Part shown: piece after piece, positions 1 through 5,977 of the stretch
Numbering within the stretch: position 1 is the first letter of the stretch
Layout of the letters: each line of letters begins with the position of its first letter
NCBI RefSeq assembly: GCF_026646375.1
Contig: NZ_JAIPPU010000003.1
Span: 62,001 to 126,000, forward strand
Direction: 5' to 3'
Source of the DNA: Acetobacterium wieringae
GTDB lineage: Bacteria; Bacillota; Clostridia; Eubacteriales; Eubacteriaceae
DNA length: 64,000 nt
The notes under the pieces: model-generated
What the model saw: only the letters and a program-made list of their open reading frames with translations
What the model was told of the DNA's origin: nothing
Database searches by the model: none
Made by a program: the position numbers and the translations under genes

Positions 1-182
1 TTGTAATCATCTTCACATTGAATAATCAACACATGGGGTTTCAGGCTGATGGCTTTTTCCAGAACATTTTCATCCTGTTTTGAAAAACCGATAAATGCTA
101 CATTGTCATTTCGCAGCAAGCTTTTAATTTCATAGATCCGATTGTCATTGTTACCAACAATCATTACCTTTATCTTTTCCAT
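1..182 (-). CDS. TadZ/CpaE-like pilus assembly protein, N-terminal part (runs off the window)
   Basis: The minus-strand frame opens with ATG at 182 and reads through the left edge, giving about 60 residues that begin MEKIKVMIVGNNDNRIYEIK. The pattern (beta strand, N-N-D near the start, then HVLII strand) is that of the receiver-like N-terminal domain of TadZ/CpaE, which localises the Tad secretion machine. The assignment rests mainly on position: it follows cpaB in the usual tad order. The ParA-like ATPase half lies outside the window, so a plain response regulator cannot be excluded. Confidence 0.6.
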   Translation of the reverse strand, partial: MEKIKVMIVGNNDNRIYEIKSLLRNDNVAFIGFSKQDENVLEKAISLKPHVLIIQCEDDY

Positions 183-233
183 AGAATTTACCCCATTTTT
201 TTATCATTTATAAATTACTAGACGTTCATTAAA

Positions 234-911
234 TCAGTTTACTGGCATGAAGGGCTTTGGTCCTATAATGGCCTTATCAACCGGAGATCGGAGTACCAGA
301 CGATATTTGGGAGTTTGATCGATATTTAGTGCATAGGTGATTTTTTCAACCTCGGTTGCCGGAACCGATACCGTCACTGAAGTGTACTCCCCCCCTTTAT
401 CGCCACTGCTTTTAGGACCTATTTCCAATATTTCAATATTTTCGACAACATATTCACCAACAATTGTTTTATCCTGTTTAATCCAAATCGTCACAAGATC
501 AACATGATCTCCTTTGACTAAATATCCGCCGACACCTTTTTCTTCATCGACCAGAATTGTCAATGCCCGATAATTCGGTTCAATGGCATAGGATAAATTA
601 TTGTTTTCCTGATTGGTATCACTGAGACGACTGGTCAGGATCTGTTCATTGGCTTCAATGTTTTCTTTGGTGATCCGTCCCAGAACATCTTCCTGATTGG
701 CAATTGACAGTTGATGCACCATCTCAACGGGGATTTCTTCTGTTTTTAACATCTCTTTATCAATAACGGTCCCCTTGGGAATGGCCTGTGCTGCCATAAC
801 AACCGGTTGTGTTTCCTGATCCTTACCTTTTTGCAGGGATATTGCAAATTGAAAAACAGCAAATCCGGTGATCACCGATACGATCAACGCAATTATTACG
901 AGTTTTTTCAT
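234..911 (-). CDS. cpaB: Flp pilus assembly protein CpaB/RcpC
   Basis: The product is about 225 residues. An N-terminal membrane anchor (KKLVIIALIVSVITGFAVF) is followed by a SAF/beta-clip domain (VVMAAQAIPKGTVIDKEML) and a C-terminal domain with GGYLVKGDHVDLVTI, the layout of CpaB/RcpC, a periplasmic-side factor of Tad pilus assembly. ATG at 911 is chosen because GGAG sits 8 bases upstream; the ATG at 923 lacks a Shine-Dalgarno sequence. It lies between the TadG-like gene and the tadZ-like gene on the same strand. Confidence 0.88.
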   Translation of the reverse strand: MKKLVIIALIVSVITGFAVFQFAISLQKGKDQETQPVVMAAQAIPKGTVIDKEMLKTEEIPVEMVHQLSIANQEDVLGRITKENIEANEQILTSRLSDTNQENNNLSYAIEPNYRALTILVDEEKGVGGYLVKGDHVDLVTIWIKQDKTIVGEYVVENIEILEIGPKSSGDKGGEYTSVTVSVPATEVEKITYALNIDQTPKYRLVLRSPVDKAIIGPKPFMPVN

Positions 912-979
912 CGATTTCTCCATTCAACTGATTAGTGGGTTTATAAGTAATACTTACCCACTAGGCAGACAATTATTAA

Positions 980-2017
980 TTATTCTGAAAGGATCAAATT
1001 ATATAATCCAAAATCCCCATCGGTTCCTTCTCCAACATTGCTTCCGGAAGAAGCACCATTTGATACCATGTTTAAAAAAGAACCGGTGATGTAACCATCA
1101 TTCGTCTGGTTTTCCAATAAAAATGCTGCAAAACCTTCGACTACGACTGTTTTTTTATCGACACCATACGAATAAACCGGAACCTTGACAATTCGTGGAC
1201 AAGTGGGTTCAAAATTGTCTGAAGTACAACCATCACCGCCGCTAAGGGCTCCAAAATGGGTGCAGGCTGTGTATCGTTCTTCAAACCCCTGATAAGTCGG
1301 GCCCACCATATTTCCACTCTCTTCAAGCAGTACATCACCAACACTGATTTCTCCGGCGTAACCCTGCGTAATCCAAATCCGATAATCGCTGGCGCCGCCC
1401 CCTTGACCATCCAGATCCAAAGCACCAAAGAATGACGGCGATTCGTCCGGCGTACGATCTTGAACTCCATATTTCAGGGTGACATGGGTCAGGTTATTGC
1501 TGGCAATTCGGGCATCCATTTCATCTTTAGTTAAACCAATCGGTGCAACTCCTGTGGTTCGGATAACAGGTGACAGTTTGGCTACAGCCGTTCGCGAAAG
1601 ATCAAGGTAATCAATCCCAAATATTTTGGCAAAATGCATAGGCACGGCATTATCGACGGTCACGCGTATTTCCGTATACTGACCATTGCTTATCTTTCCT
1701 AAAATGATGTCCTCCTGGGTCAGATCATTAAATCCGTTCAGACTTGCATAATTAATTGAACTGTTTTTTATCTGATTAATTTTTGTTGTATTTCCCGTTT
1801 CGATTGGTAGTAAGCGTCCCGCTGAATAGACGGCAGCATCTGCAGCTTTTTGTTGCTCTCCTGTGCTTAAAAAAGCCAAACCCAGATCAATTACTAAAGC
1901 CAGCATTCCCATAATAAATACCATCGAAACGGCCACAATAATCAATGCGTCACCTTGTTCAGATTTTTTTATCCATCTAAAAGGAAATTTTTTAAGTAGG
2001 TTAATTATCTTTGTCAT
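980..2017 (-). CDS. TadG-like pilus/secretion protein
   Basis: The product has 345 residues with one N-terminal transmembrane segment (GDALIIVAVSMVFIMGMLAL) preceded by a basic stretch. This is the hallmark of the TadE/TadG-like N-terminal domain (PF13400 type). The rest is an extracytoplasmic domain with IRVTVDNAVPMHFAKIFGI and a Cys-containing insert (CTHFGALSGGDGC). TadG proteins are minor pseudopilin-like parts of the Tad pilus. The start ATG overlaps the stop of tadE (TAATG), so translation is probably coupled. Confidence 0.75.
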   Translation of the reverse strand: MTKIINLLKKFPFRWIKKSEQGDALIIVAVSMVFIMGMLALVIDLGLAFLSTGEQQKAADAAVYSAGRLLPIETGNTTKINQIKNSSINYASLNGFNDLTQEDIILGKISNGQYTEIRVTVDNAVPMHFAKIFGIDYLDLSRTAVAKLSPVIRTTGVAPIGLTKDEMDARIASNNLTHVTLKYGVQDRTPDESPSFFGALDLDGQGGGASDYRIWITQGYAGEISVGDVLLEESGNMVGPTYQGFEERYTACTHFGALSGGDGCTSDNFEPTCPRIVKVPVYSYGVDKKTVVVEGFAAFLLENQTNDGYITGSFLNMVSNGASSGSNVGEGTDGDFGLYNLILSE

Positions 2018-2427
2018 TACTCCACCTTCATAGTACAGGATGAAGAAAGATTCATGGTCTCACCCTGAACAAAGACGCCAACAATTGGGGTCAATATATT
2101 CACATCATCACTGATAACGATAATTACATCACCAAGGCGGGGGTTTGATGTGTTTGTAAATGTAATGCTAATGTTCATCGTGTCAGCAATATTTTCCGGG
2201 GCAATTTCCCGGACATGCTCTTCAATCGCGGTTTTGCTGGCTGAATGAACGATCGCATAGCGCGCGCCTTCTCTCGAGCAATAATCAATACTGTTTTGAT
2301 TCATAAACAGCCAACCAAAATCGATGATTGCGCACAAAATCATAATCAAAATTGGCAGGGTGATTGCAAGCTCAACAATCGCTTGCCCGTCTTCTTTTTT
2401 TATCCTCTTGATTATGTTTGCAAACAT
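2017..2427 (-). CDS. tadE: TadE-family pseudopilin
   Basis: The product is about 136 residues. A charged leader ends in KKEDG, then QAIVELAITLPILIMILCAI forms the hydrophobic helix; G-x4-E is the prepilin peptidase site of TadE pseudopilins. The start at 2427 is preferred because GGGAGG lies a few bases upstream; the more upstream ATG at 2448 has no such site. It overlaps the TadG-like gene by one base. The expected role is a minor pilin needed for Flp fibre assembly. Confidence 0.82.
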   Translation of the reverse strand: MFANIIKRIKKEDGQAIVELAITLPILIMILCAIIDFGWLFMNQNSIDYCSREGARYAIVHSASKTAIEEHVREIAPENIADTMNISITFTNTSNPRLGDVIIVISDDVNILTPIVGVFVQGETMNLSSSCTMKVE

Positions 2428-2499
2428 ATTTCCTCCCTGATCATTCATCCTGAAGATCTGATTTATTTAATGTAACTGGAGTAGATCGTTTAGCCGATT

Positions 2500-2558
2500 A
2501 AAAAAGGCATATTGATTACGTCCGGCAGAAATCTCCACTTTGACGTTGCCAATATGCC
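2500..2558 (-). terminator. Intra-operon terminator/attenuator between pilins and assembly genes
   Basis: On the minus strand GGCATATTG pairs with CAATATGCC, with an inner GACGT/ACGTC pairing and a loop of about 20 bases. A run of six T follows. It lies after the last flp copy and before tadE, so it would lower transcription of the assembly genes relative to the pilins. Confidence 0.7.
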
Positions 2559-2599
2559 ACTGGTTTCTTCACAGTAAACACAATAACTACCTATAGTCT

Positions 2600-2767
2600 T
2601 TATGCTGCTAATTGGGTTCCGATGTCTGTAAAAAATTGACCAATTTGTGGGCCCAGCAACCAGATGGCAGCAATGGCAGCCAATGCAATCCCAGCAATAA
2701 TCAAACCATACTCAACCATGCCTTGTCCATCTTCTTCTCTGATCATGCGTGATAATACGTTTTTCAT
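2600..2767 (-). CDS. flp: Flp-type major pilin, copy 1
   Basis: A 55-residue prepilin: the leader MKNVLSRMIREEDG is followed by QGMVEYGLIIAGIALAAIAA and a C-terminus FFTDIGTQLAA. The G-x4-EY motif is the prepilin peptidase cleavage site of the Flp family, leaving a 41-residue mature pilin. This is the last of four tandem copies on the minus strand and lies directly before the attenuator hairpin. Copies 1 and 2 have V at position 4; copies 3 and 4 have G. Confidence 0.9.
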   Translation of the reverse strand: MKNVLSRMIREEDGQGMVEYGLIIAGIALAAIAAIWLLGPQIGQFFTDIGTQLAA

Positions 2768-2820
2768 TTTGTTTTCTCCTTTTATTTAGTATTCTCGGTA
2801 TATTTCTATTAATCGATCGT

Positions 2821-2988
2821 TTAAGCTGCTAATTGAGTTCCGATATCGGTAAAGAACTGTCCAATTTGTGGACCCAGTAACCAGATGGCAGCGATGGCAG
2901 CCAATGCAATCCCGGCAATAATCAAACCATACTCAACCATACCCTGTCCATCTTCTTCTCTGATCATGCGTGATAATACGTTTTTCAT
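2821..2988 (-). CDS. flp: Flp-type major pilin, copy 2
   Basis: A 55-residue Flp prepilin almost identical to its neighbours, with the same leader, G-x4-EY processing motif and C-terminus QFFTDIGTQLAA. It is separated from copy 1 by about 50 bases of AT-rich spacer carrying a GGAGAA-type ribosome binding site. Confidence 0.9.
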   Translation of the reverse strand: MKNVLSRMIREEDGQGMVEYGLIIAGIALAAIAAIWLLGPQIGQFFTDIGTQLAA

Positions 2989-3043
2989 TTCTTTCTTCTC
3001 CTTAAAATAAATTTATTGAATCGTTGCTTTGTCAGGCTATTAT

Positions 3044-3211
3044 TTATGCAGCCATTTGCGTCCCAATATCGGTAAAGAATTGACTGATTTGTGGTCCTAG
3101 CAGCCAGATAGCAGCAATAGCAGCTAGTGCAATCCCGGCAATAATCAAACCATATTCAACCATGCCCTGCCCATCTTCTTCTCTGATCATGCGTGATAAT
3201 CCGTTTTTCAT
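3044..3211 (-). CDS. flp: Flp-type major pilin, copy 3
   Basis: A 55-residue Flp prepilin. Differences from the other copies are Gly at residue 4, QISQFF in place of QIGQFF, and a C-terminus TQMAA. These small changes show the copies are drifting rather than freshly duplicated. It carries the same EDG-QGMVEY cleavage site. Confidence 0.9.
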   Translation of the reverse strand: MKNGLSRMIREEDGQGMVEYGLIIAGIALAAIAAIWLLGPQISQFFTDIGTQMAA

Positions 3212-3240
3212 ATCAAATTCTCCTTAATGGATTTAATATT

Positions 3241-3257
3241 TGTTAGTCTAACTAACA
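3241..3257. promoter_or_regulatory. Perfect inverted repeat between flp copies 3 and 4
   Basis: TGTTAGT-CTA-ACTAACA is a perfect 7-bp inverted repeat in the short spacer between two pilin genes. It could be an mRNA hairpin or a protein site. Nothing else indicates its role. Confidence 0.35.
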
Positions 3258-3264
3258 TGTGTTA

Positions 3265-3432
3265 TTATGCTGCTAACTGGGTGCCGATATCTGTAAACAT
3301 TTGCCCGATTTGAGGCCCCAATAGCCAAATGGCAGCAATGGCAGCCAATGCAATCCCGGCGATAATTAAGCCATACTCAACCATGCCCTGTCCATCTTCT
3401 TCTCTGATCATGCGTGATAATCCGTTTTTCAT
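3265..3432 (-). CDS. flp: Flp-type major pilin, copy 4 (first transcribed)
   Basis: A 55-residue Flp prepilin with leader MKNGLSRMIREEDG and processed helix QGMVEYGLIIAG; the C-terminal part reads QIGQMFTDIGTQLAA. It is the first pilin gene after the prepilin peptidase gene in transcription order, with a ribosome binding site of the GGGAGAA type just upstream. Confidence 0.9.
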   Translation of the reverse strand: MKNGLSRMIREEDGQGMVEYGLIIAGIALAAIAAIWLLGPQIGQMFTDIGTQLAA

Positions 3433-3486
3433 TTTTTCTTCTCCCTTTTTTATATTTTTTTGTAGTTGTTACATTTTCGCTGTGGT

Positions 3487-4164
3487 TTAAAACAACATTC
3501 TAAAATCCATCAGATAATTTGTATTGATAAGATTTAGAATTAATACAGATACAAAACTGGAAGCCATAAAGGGTCCCAGGGCTACCTTTGATTTCAAATT
3601 ACCTTTTCGTCTAATGATCAAGTAAGCTGTGTAGATCATCAGAAAGAAAGTCATTATCATAATCGCAGATATTATTCCATAAACACCCAAACAAAAACCA
3701 ACTGCAGCAGCATATTTTACGTCTCCCCAACCAGCGCCCTTTCCAATTATTGCCGGTAAAAAGAATATAATAAAACCAATTACTAAACCAACGATATTGA
3801 TCCCGATACTGGTAATGGGTTGTCCGGTAATGATGAAGGCACCTCCTACGAATAACGTCATTAATACCAGCTCATTGGGGATTTTTTTGATGCTAATGTC
3901 TACCGCAGAAAGGATGACACAGATCGAAAATAGTAACATACATTCCAGTGTTTTTGGTTCAAGTCCGTTGAGCTTTACAAAGACCAACCATATGGTTGCG
4001 TTAAGAATCGCCCAAAAGATTGTTTTTGTAACACTGCCGGACAACTGATGATTTGTCAAAGTCTTGACTCTCTGACTGATCAAATAATCAGTCGTTTTTT
4101 TCATCAATACGCCGGTTACTGCTCCAGTTATAAAAACTTCTACAGCTATCAGTAAATGATCCAT
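3487..4164 (-). CDS. cpaA: Prepilin peptidase, A24 family (CpaA/TadV)
   Basis: About 225 residues with some six hydrophobic segments. Two catalytic aspartates of the aspartic prepilin peptidases are visible: SAVDISIKKIPNEL and the GxGD motif GAGWGDVKYAAA. It would cleave the Flp and TadE leaders. ATG at 4164 is preferred over 4170 because GGAGG ends directly before the ATG at 4170, leaving proper spacing only for the inner start. It is the first gene of the operon, just after the second riboswitch terminator. Confidence 0.9.
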   Translation of the reverse strand: MDHLLIAVEVFITGAVTGVLMKKTTDYLISQRVKTLTNHQLSGSVTKTIFWAILNATIWLVFVKLNGLEPKTLECMLLFSICVILSAVDISIKKIPNELVLMTLFVGGAFIITGQPITSIGINIVGLVIGFIIFFLPAIIGKGAGWGDVKYAAAVGFCLGVYGIISAIMIMTFFLMIYTAYLIIRRKGNLKSKVALGPFMASSFVSVLILNLINTNYLMDFRMLF

Positions 4165-4191
4165 CAGCATCCTCCATTAATTTTTTGTAAT

Positions 4192-4217
4192 AAAAAAGCA
4201 ACGATTTGCTCGTTGCA
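4192..4217 (-). terminator. Terminator of the second riboswitch
   Basis: On the minus strand GCAACGA-GCAAA-TCGTTGC is followed by TTTTTT. It lies about 20 bases upstream of the cpaA start and is probably the expression platform of the adjacent aptamer. Confidence 0.85.
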
Positions 4218-4239
4218 ATAAAGGCGAATTAAATACACC

Positions 4240-4322
4240 TATAAACTGCAACTGGCTGTCATGTAAATACTTATTTAGACCCTATAGCTTTGCGTCCTTA
4301 CCTTTCGATAAGTTTGCCAAAT
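4240..4322 (-). promoter_or_regulatory. GEMM-I (c-di-GMP-I) riboswitch aptamer, second in the transcript
   Basis: The minus strand shows the conserved core GGCAAACTTATCGAAAGG, then GGACGCAAAGC, GGGTCTAA and ATGACAGCCAGTTGC, in the order of the GEMM-I aptamer (GAAA tetraloop, tetraloop receptor and ligand pocket). The base matching G20 of the Vibrio Vc2 aptamer is G (plus-strand position 4318), as in c-di-GMP-selective members. It precedes its own terminator and the tad operon. Confidence 0.88.
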
Positions 4323-4353
4323 ATTAAATTGATCAACACCTAAATTATATAGA

Positions 4354-4382
4354 ATAAAAAAACAACGCATTGACACGTTGCA
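4354..4382 (-). terminator. Terminator of the first riboswitch
   Basis: On the minus strand GCAACG and CGTTG form a short stem followed by TTTTTTT. It lies between the two aptamers, so each aptamer has its own terminator. Confidence 0.8.
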
Positions 4383-4404
4383 TTATAATCATCATAAAAA
4401 GATG

Positions 4405-4487
4405 AGGCTGTGCAACTGGCTGTCATATAAATAATTACTTAGACCCTAAAGCTTTGCGTCCTTACCTTTCGATAAGTTTGCTAAATA
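4405..4487 (-). promoter_or_regulatory. GEMM-I riboswitch aptamer, first in the transcript (A20 variant)
   Basis: The minus strand reads AGCAAACTTATCGAAAGG, GGACGCAAAGC, GGGTCTAA and ATGACAGCCAGTTGC, nearly identical to the second aptamer. The base before GCAAAC, equivalent to position 20 of Vc2, is A (plus-strand position 4482) instead of G. In GEMM-I RNAs A20 is linked to recognition of 3',3'-cGAMP or relaxed selectivity, so the two aptamers may not read the same signal. Confidence 0.85.
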
Positions 4488-4500
4488 TTCTATTGGCATC

Positions 4501-4529
4501 ATAATAAGGCATATATTGTCAATTGTCAA
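4501..4529 (-). promoter_or_regulatory. Sigma-A promoter of the riboswitch-tad operon
   Basis: On the minus strand TTGACA (4529-4524) is followed after 17 bases by TATTAT (4506-4501). Transcription would start near 4494, just before the first aptamer. Confidence 0.75.
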
Positions 4530-4902
4530 GCGAATATTTTGATTGTTATTTTTTTATTTTATTTATAGCAGTAATATTTTGATCAAAATGTTTTAGATTA
4601 TTTCTGAAATTAAATACAAAATATTCATTATATGCGTCGATGTTTCTTGTGCATCAATCGTATTTTGATTAATATTGTTGTTTAGTTTTGTGATATTATT
4701 ATCAATTATCTGTTGTATTATAATAATCTAATGTTTCTGCCATATTTCATCTGTCACTTGTCCACTCGCGAAAACCGTTAATCAATACAGAAGAAATACA
4801 AAAAACAGTTGAGTTGATATATGCGACATAATATATAGATATGCGCTTCATCATCAGCCACCAATGTCCAATAAAGATTTCTTAATGATTGTTTAATAAT
4901 AA
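4530..4902. other. AT-rich intergenic region
   Basis: No coding frame or RNA gene was recognised between the tad promoter and the promoter of the DUF2325 gene. The sequence is AT-rich and may hold further regulatory sites for the divergent promoters. Confidence 0.5.
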
Positions 4903-4931
4903 TTGACAGAGGTCATAAATTATGCTAGTTT
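4903..4931 (+). promoter_or_regulatory. Promoter of the DUF2325/DUF3793 genes
   Basis: TTGACA at 4903-4908, a 17-base spacer, and an extended -10 TGCTAGTTT (TG at 4923). The predicted start falls at about 4938. Confidence 0.6.
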
Positions 4932-4938
4932 ATATGCA

Positions 4939-4954
4939 GTTAGATATATCTAAC
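4939..4954. promoter_or_regulatory. Perfect 16-bp palindromic operator
   Basis: GTTAGATATATCTAAC is a perfect palindrome placed at the predicted transcription start. The position is that of a repressor site. Its regulator is unknown; DtxR/Fur-type metal regulators are candidates only by the look of the site. Confidence 0.6.
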
Positions 4955-4976
4955 ACGTAAGAATGGAGGGCACCTA

Positions 4977-5309
4977 ATGAGCATCGTTATTATTGGCGGA
5001 AATGATCGCATGATTTATCAATATAAAGATCTGTGCAAAAAGTATGATTGTCGGGCTAAAGTTTTCACCCAAATGCAAGGTACACTGAAAAAGAAAATCG
5101 GTGTCCCAGATTTGATTGTGTTATTTACGGGGACAGTTTCTCATAAAATGGTAAACTGTGCGACCGATGAGGCAAAAAGACTCAATTTACCCCTGGCACG
5201 GTCACATAGCAGCAGTTTGGCTGCATTACGAAACATTTTGGAAGAGCATTGTTCTCGCTGTGAGAATTGTGAAGGATGTGTTTTAAAACCACACATCCGA
5301 AAGATATAG
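4977..5309 (+). CDS. DUF2325 family protein
   Basis: 110 residues beginning MSIVIIGGNDRMIYQYKDLC, with the GGxD loop and the VLFTGTVSHKMV segment typical of DUF2325. The tail has four closely spaced cysteines (HCSRCENCEGC), suggesting metal or cluster binding. GGAGGG lies upstream of the ATG. It is followed two bases later by the DUF3793 gene, so the two form an operon behind a palindromic operator. The function is not known; a link to metal homeostasis is inference. Confidence 0.8.
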   Translation: MSIVIIGGNDRMIYQYKDLCKKYDCRAKVFTQMQGTLKKKIGVPDLIVLFTGTVSHKMVNCATDEAKRLNLPLARSHSSSLAALRNILEEHCSRCENCEGCVLKPHIRKI

Positions 5310-5311
5310 TC

Positions 5312-5869
5312 ATGAATAAATTCGAGAAAGAATTGATACGCCACTGCTCGCCTACATTAGCTGGTATGAAAACCGGAAATTTATTCAGTTATCCCTTTAC
5401 CAGTTATTGTCAACTTGCAGAACAGTTGGATCAGTGTAATGATATGTTGAATGCTCGCGGGGTCTATCTGGAGGTACTCAGAGTAAATTCAAGTCGGGTT
5501 TTAATCTATGTTTATCGTCAAGGTCGACTGAGTAAAGACTTTTCTTGTCCTCGGGTAAGTAGCTTTCTTCAGGATATTGGCTACCATACCAACGATTTGA
5601 AGACCTGTCTGGAGTTTTTATCCAAACGGATTCAGATTTCCAACGAATTTCCCCATGAGATCGGCTTGTTTTTAAGTTATCCCTTTGAAGATGTTCAAGG
5701 ATTTATTGAACATGAAGGAAGAAACTGTAAATATTGTGGTTGCTGGAAAGTATATGGTAACGAAAATGAAACAATCAAACTTTTTAACAAATATAAAAAA
5801 TGTACACAAACTTACTATCAACGGTTGCTCAGTGGATCATCACTTATGAGATTAACTGTTGCTGCCTAG
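5312..5869 (+). CDS. DUF3793 family protein
   Basis: 185 residues from ATG 5312 (MNKFEKELIRHCSPTLAGMK). The signatures KTGNLFSYPF, RVLIYVYR, FPHEIGLFLSYP and NCKYCGCWKVYG match DUF3793. A longer frame starting at 5276 would overlap the previous gene and is unlikely. It probably forms an operon with the DUF2325 gene. Conserved cysteines (CKYCGC) suggest metal binding. Function unknown. Confidence 0.82.
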   Translation: MNKFEKELIRHCSPTLAGMKTGNLFSYPFTSYCQLAEQLDQCNDMLNARGVYLEVLRVNSSRVLIYVYRQGRLSKDFSCPRVSSFLQDIGYHTNDLKTCLEFLSKRIQISNEFPHEIGLFLSYPFEDVQGFIEHEGRNCKYCGCWKVYGNENETIKLFNKYKKCTQTYYQRLLSGSSLMRLTVAA

Positions 5870-5901
5870 CTGAAAAATTGACTGTTGTGATTGCTCTGTG
5901 A

Positions 5902-5940
5902 AAGGCCATCCATCTGATATTAACTAAAATGAATGGCCTT
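5902..5940 (+). terminator. Probable terminator of the DUF3793 operon
   Basis: AAGGCCATCCAT pairs with ATGAATGGCCTT with one mismatch. The T-rich tail is imperfect. It separates the convergent genes ending at 5869 and 5978. Confidence 0.5.
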
Positions 5941-5977
5941 CTTAAATGGTTTTTGGGTTAATCGATCATTTACAAGT

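Larger units (their letters stand above)
2600..3432 (-). repeat. flp: Tandem array of four flp pilin genes
   Basis: Four near-identical 168-base genes repeat with a period of about 220 bases. Spacers differ more than coding parts, consistent with old tandem duplication under protein-level selection. Such an array raises pilin dosage and is prone to copy-number change by recombination. Confidence 0.9.

Noticed and set aside
2600-3432. Regularly spaced repeats resembling a CRISPR array
   Set aside because: The repeats are 168-base coding genes for Flp pilins, with 50-base spacers that are ribosome binding regions.
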